Shown here: piece after piece, positions 6,265-14,474 of the stretch
Layout: the number at the start of each line of letters is the position of its first letter
Position numbering within the stretch: the stretch's first letter is position 1
Source: Isosphaeraceae bacterium EP7
Lineage (GTDB): Bacteria; Planctomycetota; Planctomycetia; Isosphaerales; Isosphaeraceae
Direction: 5' to 3'
Length of the DNA stretch: 64,000 nt
Assembly (NCBI GenBank): GCA_038400315.1
Contig: CP151667.1
Location: 5,591,174 to 5,655,173, forward strand
The notes under the pieces: generated by a model
What the model was told of the DNA's origin: nothing
What the model saw: only the letters and a program-made list of their open reading frames with translations
The model's database searches: none
Translations under genes and position numbers: made by a program

Positions 6265-7638
6265 TCAGCTCGCTCCCTCGATCCCGTCACTAAAGTCGGG
6301 TGCCGCAACGTGGTTGGGCACCGCCGCCGTTGCAGCCTTAACGGTTTCCCGGTCGATGCTTGTGAGCTTCTTATCGACTGCATACTGAATGACGTTCGCC
6401 GCGCGAGAAAGTGTTGTGCGGGGGTGAACCGAGGTCGGCACGCCCAGCAACTCGTCTAGGCCATCCGTCGTAAACGGCCTGATCGAACCCTTCTCTTTCG
6501 GGTTCATGCGATAGTAATCGAGATGGGCAACGATGATGTCTTTCGCCTGATCCTTACTCGGGAAGGGAAGCTCGACCGAGTTCTGCGAGCCCGGATCGAG
6601 GCGACCGACAGCGGCCAAGCCCGCCTCGCCCCATGCGACAGCCAGGTAGGACGAGGCCTGCTGGTGCGTCGTGAGAACGCACGAGAAGAACTTGTAGGCC
6701 GTATTCGCGTAGCCCGGTCGAACAGTGCAGAGTCCGAATTCCTTAGCGAATTCGATGCGCTGTTTCCGCGCCATCTGATCGACCAAGTTCTCGATGTCGT
6801 CGATGAACAAGTAGCCGCCCCCATAGCCCGCCGCGCGCAGGTAGTTCACCACGTCATCAAAGAGCAGCCTGCGTGAGTATTCGAGGATCTTCGTGTCACG
6901 AGGCATGTAGAGCGGTTCAAGCTGCCCGTCCTTACGCATCGATCGCAGGTAGTCTTCGAAGGTGCCCCGGGCAAGTTGGCGAGCGACCACGGCCTCCACG
7001 CCCCCGGCAGTGAGCGTCTTCGCGACCGTTTCGTCGAGCTTGATTGGATCGACACCATGCTTCGTCAGGATGTGATCTTTGAGCAGATTATCGGCGCTCG
7101 CTTCCCCTTCGGAATCATCGGAGAGCACCAAATCCGTCTTGTCCTCCGGCATCGCATTCAGGCGTAGTACGGCGCGCGAGGCTTCCAGCACGCCGTTCTT
7201 GCAGACATCGACCAGGCCGGAGAGAGCGAGTTGTTCCATGTAGCGACGGTCCACCTGGCTTTTGAAGCCGACGTAGATGACCGCGGCTGAGAACTTGCCA
7301 TTGAATTCCGTGTTGCCCCAGTCCTTGTTGATGCGCTGACGGAAGTACTGGAGTAGAGCCGTCTTGCCGACACCACGACCAGTCTCGCTGTCGCCCTTCG
7401 CCCACAGGTAGGCGAGCTGCGCGCGGTTGGGGAAATCGTCCGGCCGAATTAGCAGGCTCTCGAACTTGGCGATCGTTTCCCTCGCTGTGGACTCCGCGTA
7501 GATGGCCCCGTTGATCTTCGGATCGGGACTGTGCGGGTTCACGAAACCGTTGCTAGGGAACGGCATGTTCGTCAGCCCGAGGGGCGCGTAGATCGAACCA
7601 AGCGAGTCAGAGCTCTTCTTCGGCAGGTTGATAGGCAT
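6265..7638 (-). CDS. AAA+ (ORC/ExeA-like) ATPase of a three-gene operon
   Basis: 457 residues. Walker A is GRGVGKT at about 87-93, Walker B YLFIDDIENL at 276-285, a sensor-1-like FFSCVLTTH at 317-325, and a sensor-2-like HPRTTLSRAANVI at 405-417. The N-terminal PFPSNGF...PDP segment resembles the entry to ExeA/ORC-type AAA+ domains. A helical insert (about 170-250) separates Walker A and B. It is the last gene of an operon; its ATG overlaps the stop of the preceding gene (TAATG at 7640-7636). It probably acts as a nucleotide-driven switch or loader for the upstream nuclease-like protein, which is inference. I cannot match it to a named defence system. Confidence 0.75.
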   Translation of the reverse strand: MPINLPKKSSDSLGSIYAPLGLTNMPFPSNGFVNPHSPDPKINGAIYAESTARETIAKFESLLIRPDDFPNRAQLAYLWAKGDSETGRGVGKTALLQYFRQRINKDWGNTEFNGKFSAAVIYVGFKSQVDRRYMEQLALSGLVDVCKNGVLEASRAVLRLNAMPEDKTDLVLSDDSEGEASADNLLKDHILTKHGVDPIKLDETVAKTLTAGGVEAVVARQLARGTFEDYLRSMRKDGQLEPLYMPRDTKILEYSRRLLFDDVVNYLRAAGYGGGYLFIDDIENLVDQMARKQRIEFAKEFGLCTVRPGYANTAYKFFSCVLTTHQQASSYLAVAWGEAGLAAVGRLDPGSQNSVELPFPSKDQAKDIIVAHLDYYRMNPKEKGSIRPFTTDGLDELLGVPTSVHPRTTLSRAANVIQYAVDKKLTSIDRETVKAATAAVPNHVAAPDFSDGIEGAS

Positions 7639-8720
7639 TAGGCCCTCGTGATCAAGTTGAAAATCTGTGTGTTTTCACGCGCGCGAACCAGCGGCTTGCG
7701 TCGCCCTGTGATTCGGTCATATGTCAGCCCGAGTGTCACGGGAGGCTGCTTCATGTCGAGAAGAGCGTTAATGCCCTCGTCGAACGCCGCTTCCGGGATC
7801 AGCAGATTTTGACAGACAAGATCCCTCACGTCCGGCAAATCGTAATATCCCGCTTGCGATTTCAGCGCGTCGAATGCCGTCATCACACCCGCAAGAAATT
7901 CTCCCCTGGTGGTCCGGTCCGCCATGTCAGGCTCGCTAAGGTAGATCGTGTAATGGCCGTAATTCGGAATCGTCACCTCCATTGAGTTGTGCCACCGCCT
8001 GTTGTCTGCACCCTCGGTGCATGGCGAATAGCTTTTGGAAAACTCACCGCTCTCGTTCGTGACCCGCATAATGTTGAGCAAACGTAAACTGATGAGTCGA
8101 TCCCCCATCGCACGGAAGATCGGGAGCTTGAGCCCCGGAACGGCCTTGTCGAGAATCCGTTCTCGAAGAGCGTTTTCGAGGGCCTTCGGCGAATCTCTGT
8201 CTATTTGCTGGAGGAGTTGGGCCGCCTCCGTTTTGGCGGCGCCGTCGAAACTTGGAGTCAGAAGGCCCTCAATGTATTGAACGTCCCCCTGTCTCCCTGT
8301 CTCCACGATCGGGCTCAGGAGGCCGCCGAGAGCGATGTGCGAGTGGACGACGGCGAATAGGTTCGAGTAGGTCCGCAGATGAACGGCCGCCATCGTGCGT
8401 CGCAGCTCAACAAACTCCTTGTTTTCGAGGAGCGCCAAGACACGCGAGCCCTCGTCGGTGAGCGTGTACCCCTTATTACGGACGGGATCTGCGAAATTGA
8501 AGTGGGCAAGCTCCTGACAGATCTTATCTCCCAAGGATTCGTAGTTGCTCTTTGGCTCGGGCAGCATAAGGCGGATCGCCTTGTCGCGCGAAAACTTCAA
8601 CACGCTTCGCGAGATCGTTTGCGTTTGCTCCTCGCGCGTAGCCGTGGGCATCGCCGCGACAACTCGCAGCCCGATGTAGTGATAACCAACATCGGTCACG
8701 TTGAAGCTGGTGATTTTCAT
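7638..8720 (-). CDS. unrecognised protein with winged-helix-like segment
   Basis: 360 residues, no family recognised. A segment near residues 75-105 (GYTLTDEGSRVLALLENKEF) looks like the wing and recognition helix of a winged-helix domain, so DNA binding is possible. The rest is mixed alpha/beta without membrane segments or visible catalytic motifs. It is coupled on both sides: its ATG overlaps the nuclease-like gene's stop (ATGA at 8720-8717) and its stop overlaps the ATPase ATG. This strict coupling suggests that the three proteins work in one complex, with this one as the specificity or bridging subunit. Confidence 0.65.
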   Translation of the reverse strand: MKITSFNVTDVGYHYIGLRVVAAMPTATREEQTQTISRSVLKFSRDKAIRLMLPEPKSNYESLGDKICQELAHFNFADPVRNKGYTLTDEGSRVLALLENKEFVELRRTMAAVHLRTYSNLFAVVHSHIALGGLLSPIVETGRQGDVQYIEGLLTPSFDGAAKTEAAQLLQQIDRDSPKALENALRERILDKAVPGLKLPIFRAMGDRLISLRLLNIMRVTNESGEFSKSYSPCTEGADNRRWHNSMEVTIPNYGHYTIYLSEPDMADRTTRGEFLAGVMTAFDALKSQAGYYDLPDVRDLVCQNLLIPEAAFDEGINALLDMKQPPVTLGLTYDRITGRRKPLVRARENTQIFNLITRA

Positions 8721-9562
8721 GAAGTTCTCCTGACGGTGGCCGTTTTAACCACTTCTATCAGGCGAGAGCATTCCGCGTTCACGGCACGCAACTGGTCACC
8801 GATTTCCACGGTCTGACTCATCTTCGTGGCGCGGATCGTGATCGTTTCTTCGTTGAGAGAGTCGCACCGTCTGTTGAGGTCGGCTGGCGAAAGGAGAGCC
8901 GATAAGCGATTCAGCTCTACGCAAAAATCCTCGTATGCGTCCCACTCACCCTCGGGGAGCGCGAGCCCCTTGTCCCGCTCCGCCCCCATGCAACGCGCGT
9001 TGTGAACGAGCAGGGGTAGGGGTCTCAGGCCGGGAGCCACGGGATGGATGCCAAGACCGATGCACGCGGCGAGTCCGGTGTACTCGAACGCGAAAGCCGA
9101 CATGAACACCGGCACCAAGGTCTGCTTGAGCAGGCTCGGGTTGACGCACAGGTAGTCCAGGATCTTCGCGAAGAACACGATCACGTCGTTTTTCTCGGGC
9201 GGAAAATCCTGCCGGTTCTTTAGCTCGAAGATGCACCTAAGCGGTTCGTTCTGGGCTACAAGATCGATTTCGTGGAGCACGCCCGACGAGGTGGTGAGCA
9301 CGCTGCCGAGGTTCAGCTCGCGGTGCTGAGAGATGACCCAGCCCGGCTGAAGGCAGCTTTCTCGAAATCGCTCCTCGAAGCCCTGATCGGGAATCGGCTC
9401 GCGTTTCATGTGCTGCCAGCGTTCGGTAACGAACAGGTAGGTGTGACGAAGGAGAGCCACTCCACCTTGAGGTAATTCGTTTTCGATGCGAAGCGTCATG
9501 CGAAGCCGGGCCCCCAACCGCCACGAGATCGCCTTTGGCGTCCCGCGAACAGGGACCGACAC
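8717..9562 (-). CDS. PD-(D/E)XK nuclease-like protein
   Basis: 281 residues from a GTG at 9562; an ATG at 9499 is an alternative start (260 residues). It has the residue pattern of PD-(D/E)XK endonucleases: Glu64 in FEERF, Asp100 in GVLHEIDL, and Glu113/Lys115 in CIFELKNR, with spacing usual for the fold. The catalytic set appears intact. The C-terminal 60 residues are helical, possibly coiled coil. It is the first gene of the operon with the winged-helix-like protein and the AAA+ ATPase. Restriction-type or invader-directed DNA cleavage is inferred from fold and location. No methyltransferase is coupled to it. Confidence 0.65.
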   Translation of the reverse strand: MSVPVRGTPKAISWRLGARLRMTLRIENELPQGGVALLRHTYLFVTERWQHMKREPIPDQGFEERFRESCLQPGWVISQHRELNLGSVLTTSSGVLHEIDLVAQNEPLRCIFELKNRQDFPPEKNDVIVFFAKILDYLCVNPSLLKQTLVPVFMSAFAFEYTGLAACIGLGIHPVAPGLRPLPLLVHNARCMGAERDKGLALPEGEWDAYEDFCVELNRLSALLSPADLNRRCDSLNEETITIRATKMSQTVEIGDQLRAVNAECSRLIEVVKTATVRRTS

Positions 9563-9636
9563 ACGATCTCGCTATCCAGGTATATTGTAGGATTTTGCGA
9601 CGCTACGCGACAGGTCAGTAGGCGGCGAAAAAACGC

Positions 9637-9648
9637 CGTCACGTGACG
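9637..9648. promoter_or_regulatory. perfect 12-bp palindrome upstream of the nuclease operon
   Basis: CGTCACGTGACG lies 75 nt upstream of the GTG start of the nuclease-like gene, next to a small GCGGCG...CGCCGT hairpin (about 9622-9639). It could be an operator for the three-gene operon. No clear -35/-10 pair was found nearby. Confidence 0.35.
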
Positions 9649-9687
9649 GAATTCCAGAGACGGGCTCCAAGGCCTGACCGCCGCTCC

Positions 9688-9805
9688 TGTCCCCGTTTGT
9701 CCCCGATTTGTCCCCGAGCCTATTGCAAGACGATCAAAAGCCTGTAGAATTCTGCGAACCGGCCGGTCGTCGCTGAGGTTTCTCTGCGGGGACATGTCGG
9801 GGACA
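9688..9805. repeat. five copies of TGTCCCCG in convergent orientation
   Basis: TGTCCCCG occurs directly at 9688-9695, 9698-9705 and 9709-9716 (steps of 10 and 11 bp, one helical turn). It occurs inverted at 9787-9794 and 9798-9805 (step of 11 bp). The helical phasing and the position just before a tRNA 3' fragment fit arm-type binding sites of a tyrosine recombinase or a related DNA-binding protein. Confidence 0.5.
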
Positions 9806-9865
9806 AAACCCCGCAAGGCTTGCACTTACGGTTACGGCAGAAGCCAAAAAGCTGAGTTAAACCAG

Positions 9866-9911
9866 CTGTCTACGGAACCGAAGGTTATAGGTTCGAATCC
9901 TATCGGGTGCA
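9866..9911 (+). other. tRNA-Arg(ACG)-like 3' half, putative attachment site
   Basis: From the anticodon loop (CTACGGA, about 9870-9876) to 9911 the sequence reads as the 3' half of a class I tRNA-Arg: ACCGA stem, AAGGT variable loop, T-arm ATAGG-TTCGAAT-CCTAT, then acceptor CGGGTGC and A. The matching 5' acceptor GCACCCG and a proper anticodon 5' strand are missing upstream. This is what an integrative element leaves at one end after inserting into a tRNA 3' half. It marks the likely right boundary of the accessory region. Confidence 0.5.
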
Positions 9912-10279
9912 CTCAAAGTCCCTGCCGTTACGCGGTTAATAGGGCACGCAGTTCGATCTCGGTGCGAAGTACTTCGAGATCGAATTGATCGGTTAGGATC
10001 TCATCAACATGCCGTCCCGGATGGCTTCAGCCCCCCGAAATTGGGCTGAACGTCCGATCGTTGTTCCTTCATCGGCCCACCGAGACTGTTGTCGATCGGC
10101 CGGCTGACCTGGGTGACGCTCACGGTCTGTATGGGTCGTTTTGTCGCGGGGATTTTCAGGCAGCTTGGCTCGGGCCGCGACCTCTCTGCCCATCAATTCA
10201 AGGCACGCCAGGCGGCGCGAAGCTTGTTGAAGAGATCCGCGCCGCGTGGGGAGATTCGTGCCGGGCTCCGACGACGACC
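9912..10279. other. intergenic, possible terminator at 10026-10050
   Basis: I see no gene in these 368 nt. TTCAGCCC (10026-10033) and GGGCTGAA (10043-10050) form an 8-bp perfect hairpin without a T-tract. It lies about 230 nt past the end of the sulfate operon and could stop its transcription. No integrase fragment is recognisable. Confidence 0.4.
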
Positions 10280-12103
10280 TCAGGCGATGTGGCCGTGCGG
10301 CAGGATGTAGCCCAATTCGAGGAGCTTGTCGATGATCACGTCGGCGCACTCCTTGGCGCCGAGCGTGCTCGTGTCGATCGTGACCTCGGCGTTGAGTGGT
10401 GCTTCGTAGGGATCATCGACGCCCGTGAAGCCCTTGATCTCGCCGGCGCGGGCCTTGGCGTACAGGCCTTTGACGTCACGCTTCTCGCAGACCTCAATCG
10501 GCGTGTCGCAGAAGACCTCGACGAAGTTTCCCTTCGACAGCTTGCGGGCATTGTCCCGGGTGTGGCGGTAGGGGCTGATGACCGAGCAGAGGGTCGTCCC
10601 GCCATGGGAAGCGACGAGGCCAGCCACGTAGCCGACGCGGTTGATGTTCGCGTCGCGGTCTTCCTTGCTGAAGCCGAGGCCCTTCGAAAGGTGCGTGCGG
10701 ATCTCGTCGCCGTCGAGGAACGAGACGTTGCGGCCGAACTCGGCCAGACGCTCGACCAGGGCGTGGGCGACGGTGCTCTTGCCCGACCCGGACAGGCCGG
10801 TGAACCAGATCGTCAATCCCTGTCGGAACCTGGGCGGACTGGCTTCGTTCAGGATCGCGGCGACGGCCGGGCGGCTGAACCACTCGGGCAGAGGGATGCC
10901 CTTGGCCAGGTAGTCGTCGCGCACCTGGGTGCCGGAGAGCCCGGCGGTCTTCGCCCCATCGGGGACCTCGTCGACGGCGCTGTAGCGGTCTTCGTCGGGC
11001 AGATAGACCATCGGCTTGACGTCGACGATGCCCATGCCGATCTCGTCTTTGTACCTGGCCATCGCCTCACGGGCCTCATCGGGACCGTAGAAAGGCTTGC
11101 CCTTGCTGTCGGCACCCGGGCCGGCGTGGTCGCGTCCGACGATGAAGTCGGTGCAGCCATAGTTGCGGCGGATAATCGCGTGCTGCAGAGCCTCGCGCGG
11201 GCCGGCCATGCGCACCGCCAGCGGCAGCAGGCTGAGCACCACGGAACCGGGCGTGTAGGCGGTATCCACCAGCGCGCGATAGCAGCGGATGCGAGTGTAA
11301 TGATCCACATCGCCGGGCTTGGTCATGCCGACGACCGGGTGAATCAGGAGACCGCCGCCGATCTGCTTCGCGGCTCGCTTGGTCAGCTCTTCGTGAGCCC
11401 TGTGTAGCGGTTCGCTGGTCTGGAAGGCGACGACCTTCTTCCAGCCGAGGCTCTCGAAGTGCTCGCGAAGCTTCGAGGGGGTCAGGCGTAGGTCGACGAA
11501 GTCGAAGTGCGGCGGGACGCGGATGACTTCCAGGCGGCCCGCCGCGTAATGGTCGGCCGACCGGTCGAGGTAGGCGACAGACGGGTGCCTGGAGTCATTG
11601 GTGCCGTACGCGCCTCTGGCCTCGACCGCCTTGTCGTAAGCGTAGATTTCCTCGATGTGGAGGAACGCGAGGAGGTTGCCGTAGACGTCTCTGAGCGCGA
11701 GGGTCTTGCCCACCTCGACGCCGTCGCCGGGCTCGACCGGCAGGGTCACCGGCAGCGGCCAGAGGGTGCCGTCGGCCAGCCGAGCCTCGGCAACCACGCG
11801 ATCGTAATCGGCCTTGCCGAGAAAGCCGGTCAGGGGACTGAACCCTCCGATGGCCAGCAGTTCCAGGTCGCACAGGGTACGCTCGTCGAGCGTCAGGGTT
11901 GCGAAATCTTTCGCGGTGGCCTTCATCTCGCCGGCGCGGGCATCGGAGACGATCAGGTTGACGAGCTTGCCACCATACGGGGAGTTCAGTCCGGTGGCCG
12001 GGATCGCTGTGCCGGAAATGGGAAGGCTCCTTGAATCCGCCAATGGAGAGGGGTTGGCGCATCGTGGCGCCCGAGTTCGGCGATTCGGGGCGTTCTCGAC
12101 CAT
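10280..12103 (-). CDS. sat/cysC: bifunctional ATP sulfurylase / APS kinase
   Basis: 607 residues from the ATG at 12103 (an in-frame ATG at 12166 lies inside the preceding gene). The N-terminal two thirds is a homomeric ATP sulfurylase with the HxxH-type signature QTSEPLHRAHEEL and GRDHAGPG. The C-terminal 200 residues are an APS kinase with P-loop GLSGSGKST and the typical RVGYVAGLVASHGG region. Together they convert sulfate to APS and then PAPS in the cytoplasm. It is third in an operon with cysH and an Rrf2 regulator, 50 nt after the latter. The first 30 residues are poorly conserved, so the true start may be slightly downstream. Confidence 0.93.
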   Translation of the reverse strand: MVENAPNRRTRAPRCANPSPLADSRSLPISGTAIPATGLNSPYGGKLVNLIVSDARAGEMKATAKDFATLTLDERTLCDLELLAIGGFSPLTGFLGKADYDRVVAEARLADGTLWPLPVTLPVEPGDGVEVGKTLALRDVYGNLLAFLHIEEIYAYDKAVEARGAYGTNDSRHPSVAYLDRSADHYAAGRLEVIRVPPHFDFVDLRLTPSKLREHFESLGWKKVVAFQTSEPLHRAHEELTKRAAKQIGGGLLIHPVVGMTKPGDVDHYTRIRCYRALVDTAYTPGSVVLSLLPLAVRMAGPREALQHAIIRRNYGCTDFIVGRDHAGPGADSKGKPFYGPDEAREAMARYKDEIGMGIVDVKPMVYLPDEDRYSAVDEVPDGAKTAGLSGTQVRDDYLAKGIPLPEWFSRPAVAAILNEASPPRFRQGLTIWFTGLSGSGKSTVAHALVERLAEFGRNVSFLDGDEIRTHLSKGLGFSKEDRDANINRVGYVAGLVASHGGTTLCSVISPYRHTRDNARKLSKGNFVEVFCDTPIEVCEKRDVKGLYAKARAGEIKGFTGVDDPYEAPLNAEVTIDTSTLGAKECADVIIDKLLELGYILPHGHIA

Positions 12104-12153
12104 CGCGTGAGCACGCCCAACGGCCGCCATAGCATGTCGGTCCGAGATCGAGC

Positions 12154-12573
12154 TTAGATGACCCAATCAGGGGGAGACGGAGGCGCGGCCAATTGGGCGA
12201 TCGATGTGGAGTCGAGCACCGACCGTTCCGCGGCGCGGATCGCGGCCCAGACGGCGGCCAGGGATCGGGCGGACGGGCCATCCCCTTCCTCGCGCTCTCG
12301 CTGGGCCAGGTCCGGGCCGTCGATGGCCGAGAGGACTTGCCCCAGGGTCATTAGCTCGGCGGGCCTGGCCAGGCGATAGCCGCCGGCGGCTCCCCGGGTG
12401 CTGACCACCAAGCCGGCCCCCTTCAATTGCAGCAGGATTTGCACGAGATAGCGCTCGGGAATCGCGTGCGACTCGGAAATCTCCCGGATGCGCAGGGGCG
12501 GCTGATCCTCGCGTCGTCTGGCCAGCGCCAGCACGGCCAGACAGGCGTACTCAGCCTTGGCGGAGATCCGCAT
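12154..12573 (-). CDS. Rrf2-family transcriptional regulator
   Basis: 139 residues from the ATG at 12573 (MRISAKAEYACLAVLAL is the classical Rrf2 start). The winged helix-turn-helix includes IREISESHAIPERYLVQILLQLK and the wing STRGAAGGYRLARP. The Cys triad that ligates an iron-sulfur cluster in IscR/NsrR is absent, so it is more like CymR, a regulator of sulfur metabolism. It lies between cysH and the sulfurylase/kinase gene and probably represses this operon. Confidence 0.88.
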   Translation of the reverse strand: MRISAKAEYACLAVLALARRREDQPPLRIREISESHAIPERYLVQILLQLKGAGLVVSTRGAAGGYRLARPAELMTLGQVLSAIDGPDLAQREREEGDGPSARSLAAVWAAIRAAERSVLDSTSIAQLAAPPSPPDWVI

Positions 12574-12631
12574 CGAAAACGCCCCCACCCTCAAGGCCCC
12601 AAGTGTGGGACCCTGAGGGACCTGCCTTGGT

Positions 12632-13351
12632 TCAGAGTTGGCTGCTGTCCAGGGAATGCAGCCCGCATTCGGTCTTGGCCTGTCCGGCCCAGCGGCCAGC
12701 CCGTTCATCGGTCTCGCCCGAGCCGACCGCCCTCGTGCAGGGCCAGCAACCAATCGACGGGTAACCCTGGTCGTGCAACGGGTTGTACGGCACGTCGTGG
12801 GTCACGATGAACGCCCAGACGTCGCGTTTCGTCCAGTTCAGGAGCGGATTGATCTTGGCCAGCTCGAACTTCTTGTCCCAGCCGACGACGCTCGTTTTGG
12901 CCCGGTGCGCCGACTGCTCGGCCCGGATGGCCGAGATCCAGGCGTCGTACCCGGCCACGGCCCGCCGCAGCGGCACGAGCTTGCGGTCGTTGCAGCACTG
13001 GTCGGAATTGGTCACGTACAACGGCCCGCCGTTCTTCGCCTCGTACTCGGCCACCGAATCATCGGCCCCGACCAGCTCGACCTCGATCCCGTACCGGGCC
13101 GCGATCTTGTCGCGTAGCTGCAAGGTCTCGGCGAACTGATAGCCGGTGTCGAGGTTGAAGACCCGCACCGTCGGATCGATCTCCGAGAGCATGTGCAGGA
13201 TGATACATCCCTCGGGTCCGAACGCCGTCGCCATCGTCAGCCTGGAGGAATAGGTCTCCACAGCCCATCGCAACACGTCCTGGGGCGAGGCCCCGGCTAG
13301 TTGCTGTGCTGCCGATTCCAGATTGACGCGAGAGACGACTTCGATGGCCAT
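12632..13351 (-). CDS. cysH: adenylyl-/phosphoadenylyl-sulfate reductase CysH
   Basis: 239 residues from the ATG at 13351, with GGAGGGG upstream (an earlier in-frame ATG at 13411 lies in the promoter). It reduces APS or PAPS to sulfite. The Cys pairs CCNDRK and GCWPCTR are those of the 4Fe-4S assimilatory reductases, which prefer APS, and the C-terminal KTECGLH carries the catalytic Cys. It is the first gene of the operon with the Rrf2 regulator and sulfurylase/kinase, behind the promoter at 13383-13411. Confidence 0.93.
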   Translation of the reverse strand: MAIEVVSRVNLESAAQQLAGASPQDVLRWAVETYSSRLTMATAFGPEGCIILHMLSEIDPTVRVFNLDTGYQFAETLQLRDKIAARYGIEVELVGADDSVAEYEAKNGGPLYVTNSDQCCNDRKLVPLRRAVAGYDAWISAIRAEQSAHRAKTSVVGWDKKFELAKINPLLNWTKRDVWAFIVTHDVPYNPLHDQGYPSIGCWPCTRAVGSGETDERAGRWAGQAKTECGLHSLDSSQL

Positions 13352-13382
13352 CGACCGATCCCCTCCAGATTGAGTTACCACA

Positions 13383-13411
13383 ATCTTACTCATCATACAC
13401 AACGAAGTCAA
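13383..13411 (-). promoter_or_regulatory. sigma-70 promoter of the sulfate operon
   Basis: On the minus strand TTGACT (13411-13406), 17 nt, TAAGAT (13388-13383): near-consensus with ideal spacing. An interrupted inverted repeat TGAGT...ACTCA overlaps the -10 region and is a candidate Rrf2 operator. Confidence 0.65.
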
Positions 13412-13463
13412 CTTAGTCGGATTTAAGTGCCCTGTCTTTTCGGCCCTGAGCGAAGTGGGCGGT

Positions 13464-14165
13464 TCAGGGAGTCGGTCGGGCCTTCTTCGAGTTGGCAGGC
13501 TTGATGTCGCGCGGCTTGAGGAACATGAGGACGAACGTGCCCTCCTTGGGGATGGCCGCGGTGTTCGCCTCGAACGTTCGATTGGCGTCCTGGTCCGAGC
13601 TGGCGAAGGGAAGGTCGAGTAAGGAGCTGGGGAAGTTGACCACGGTGATCAGGTCTCCGTCATCGGCACCGTAGATCATTCGCTTGGAGTCGGGGTCCTG
13701 CCAGAGCTCGCTGCCGGTGAAGACCCAGTCGGTCTCCAGCGTGCCACCGGACTTGAGGTCCTTGATCCAGCTTCGTGCATTGGCCGTCTTCGATTTGCCG
13801 TCCTCGACCCAACTCAGCTCGATCGCCATCGGCGTCCCCTTGGGCGGGACGAAAGCGGGACGGAAGCGGACGGTGCTCCCCTTCTCCGCGCCGGTGAGCA
13901 GGATCGCGGCGTGAATGGCCCGCGCGGGGGCATCGGTGGCCAGCACCGACTCGTGCTCCTTGGTCCCCTTCAAGCAGAGCAGATGCTCGAGGGGCCCCTC
14001 ACGGAGGGCGACGCGGGCGCGTACGACCACCCGACGTGCGGCGGGATCGAACCAGAGATTGGTCCCCAGGCTCTTCCAACCCGGCTCGGGCTGGAACGCG
14101 TCCTTGGCGGGCTCCTGCCCCCCGGCCTGGGCCAGGACGGCTGCCAGCAGCAGTGTCAACGTCAT
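13464..14165 (-). CDS. secreted YdjY-domain protein
   Basis: 233 residues from the ATG at 14165, which gives a short signal peptide (MTLTLLLAAVLAQAGG). The YdjY-type domain is recognisable from REGPLEHLLCLKGTKEHESVL and the later IYGADDGDLITVVNFPSSLLDLP. The family is common and multicopy in planctomycetes and its function is unknown. It sits between the sulfate operon and the HU gene on the same strand, probably as its own unit. Confidence 0.75.
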   Translation of the reverse strand: MTLTLLLAAVLAQAGGQEPAKDAFQPEPGWKSLGTNLWFDPAARRVVVRARVALREGPLEHLLCLKGTKEHESVLATDAPARAIHAAILLTGAEKGSTVRFRPAFVPPKGTPMAIELSWVEDGKSKTANARSWIKDLKSGGTLETDWVFTGSELWQDPDSKRMIYGADDGDLITVVNFPSSLLDLPFASSDQDANRTFEANTAAIPKEGTFVLMFLKPRDIKPANSKKARPTP

Positions 14166-14365
14166 TGGTGCCTCGCAAGGTGGAAAGTGGGGCAGGTGGA
14201 CCATCGGCAAGGTTGCGTGCGGAGCGTGGGAACCGGCCCTCGTGGACGTTCGATTCTATGCGACCTGCCTTCGACTTCGAAGGATGAGGCGGCGCATTGC
14301 CCACCTGACTTCGGAACCTACGCGGATCATCGGCGACTCGCTGGGCAGGAACTTTGGGAATGAAA

Positions 14366-14417
14366 ACGAGCGTCGCCCGTCGGGCTGGGGTTCAGCCGAC
14401 GGGCGACGCCCGCTCGT
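14366..14417 (-). terminator. rho-independent terminator of the HU gene
   Basis: A long GC-rich hairpin (arms about 20 bp built on CGTCGCCCGTCGG and CCGACGGGCGACG), followed on the minus strand by GTTTTCATT. It lies 58 nt past the HU stop. Confidence 0.7.
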
Positions 14418-14474
14418 TCCGGCCACAATCGTCGGTGGACTCGGCATCCATCGCGGCGTTGGAGTCGTCCGACC

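Noticed and set aside
9688-9805. CRISPR-like array from the repeated TGTCCCCG
   Set aside because: The 8-bp repeats are too short, too closely spaced and partly inverted; no cas genes are in the window.
9821-9912. Complete tRNA-Leu(UAA) gene
   Set aside because: The anticodon stem needs an 8-nt loop, the D-arm spacing is wrong and the acceptor has wobble and mismatched pairs. The 3' half fits tRNA-Arg(ACG) better, so I treat it as a fragment.
9993-10349. Minus-strand open frame at the island edge, considered as an integrase remnant
   Set aside because: The translation has no recombinase motifs and overlaps the end of the sulfurylase/kinase gene in another frame.
10061-11407. Long open frame antisense to the ATP sulfurylase/APS kinase gene
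   Set aside because: It mirrors the codon pattern of the real gene in GC-rich DNA, with no recognisable protein features.
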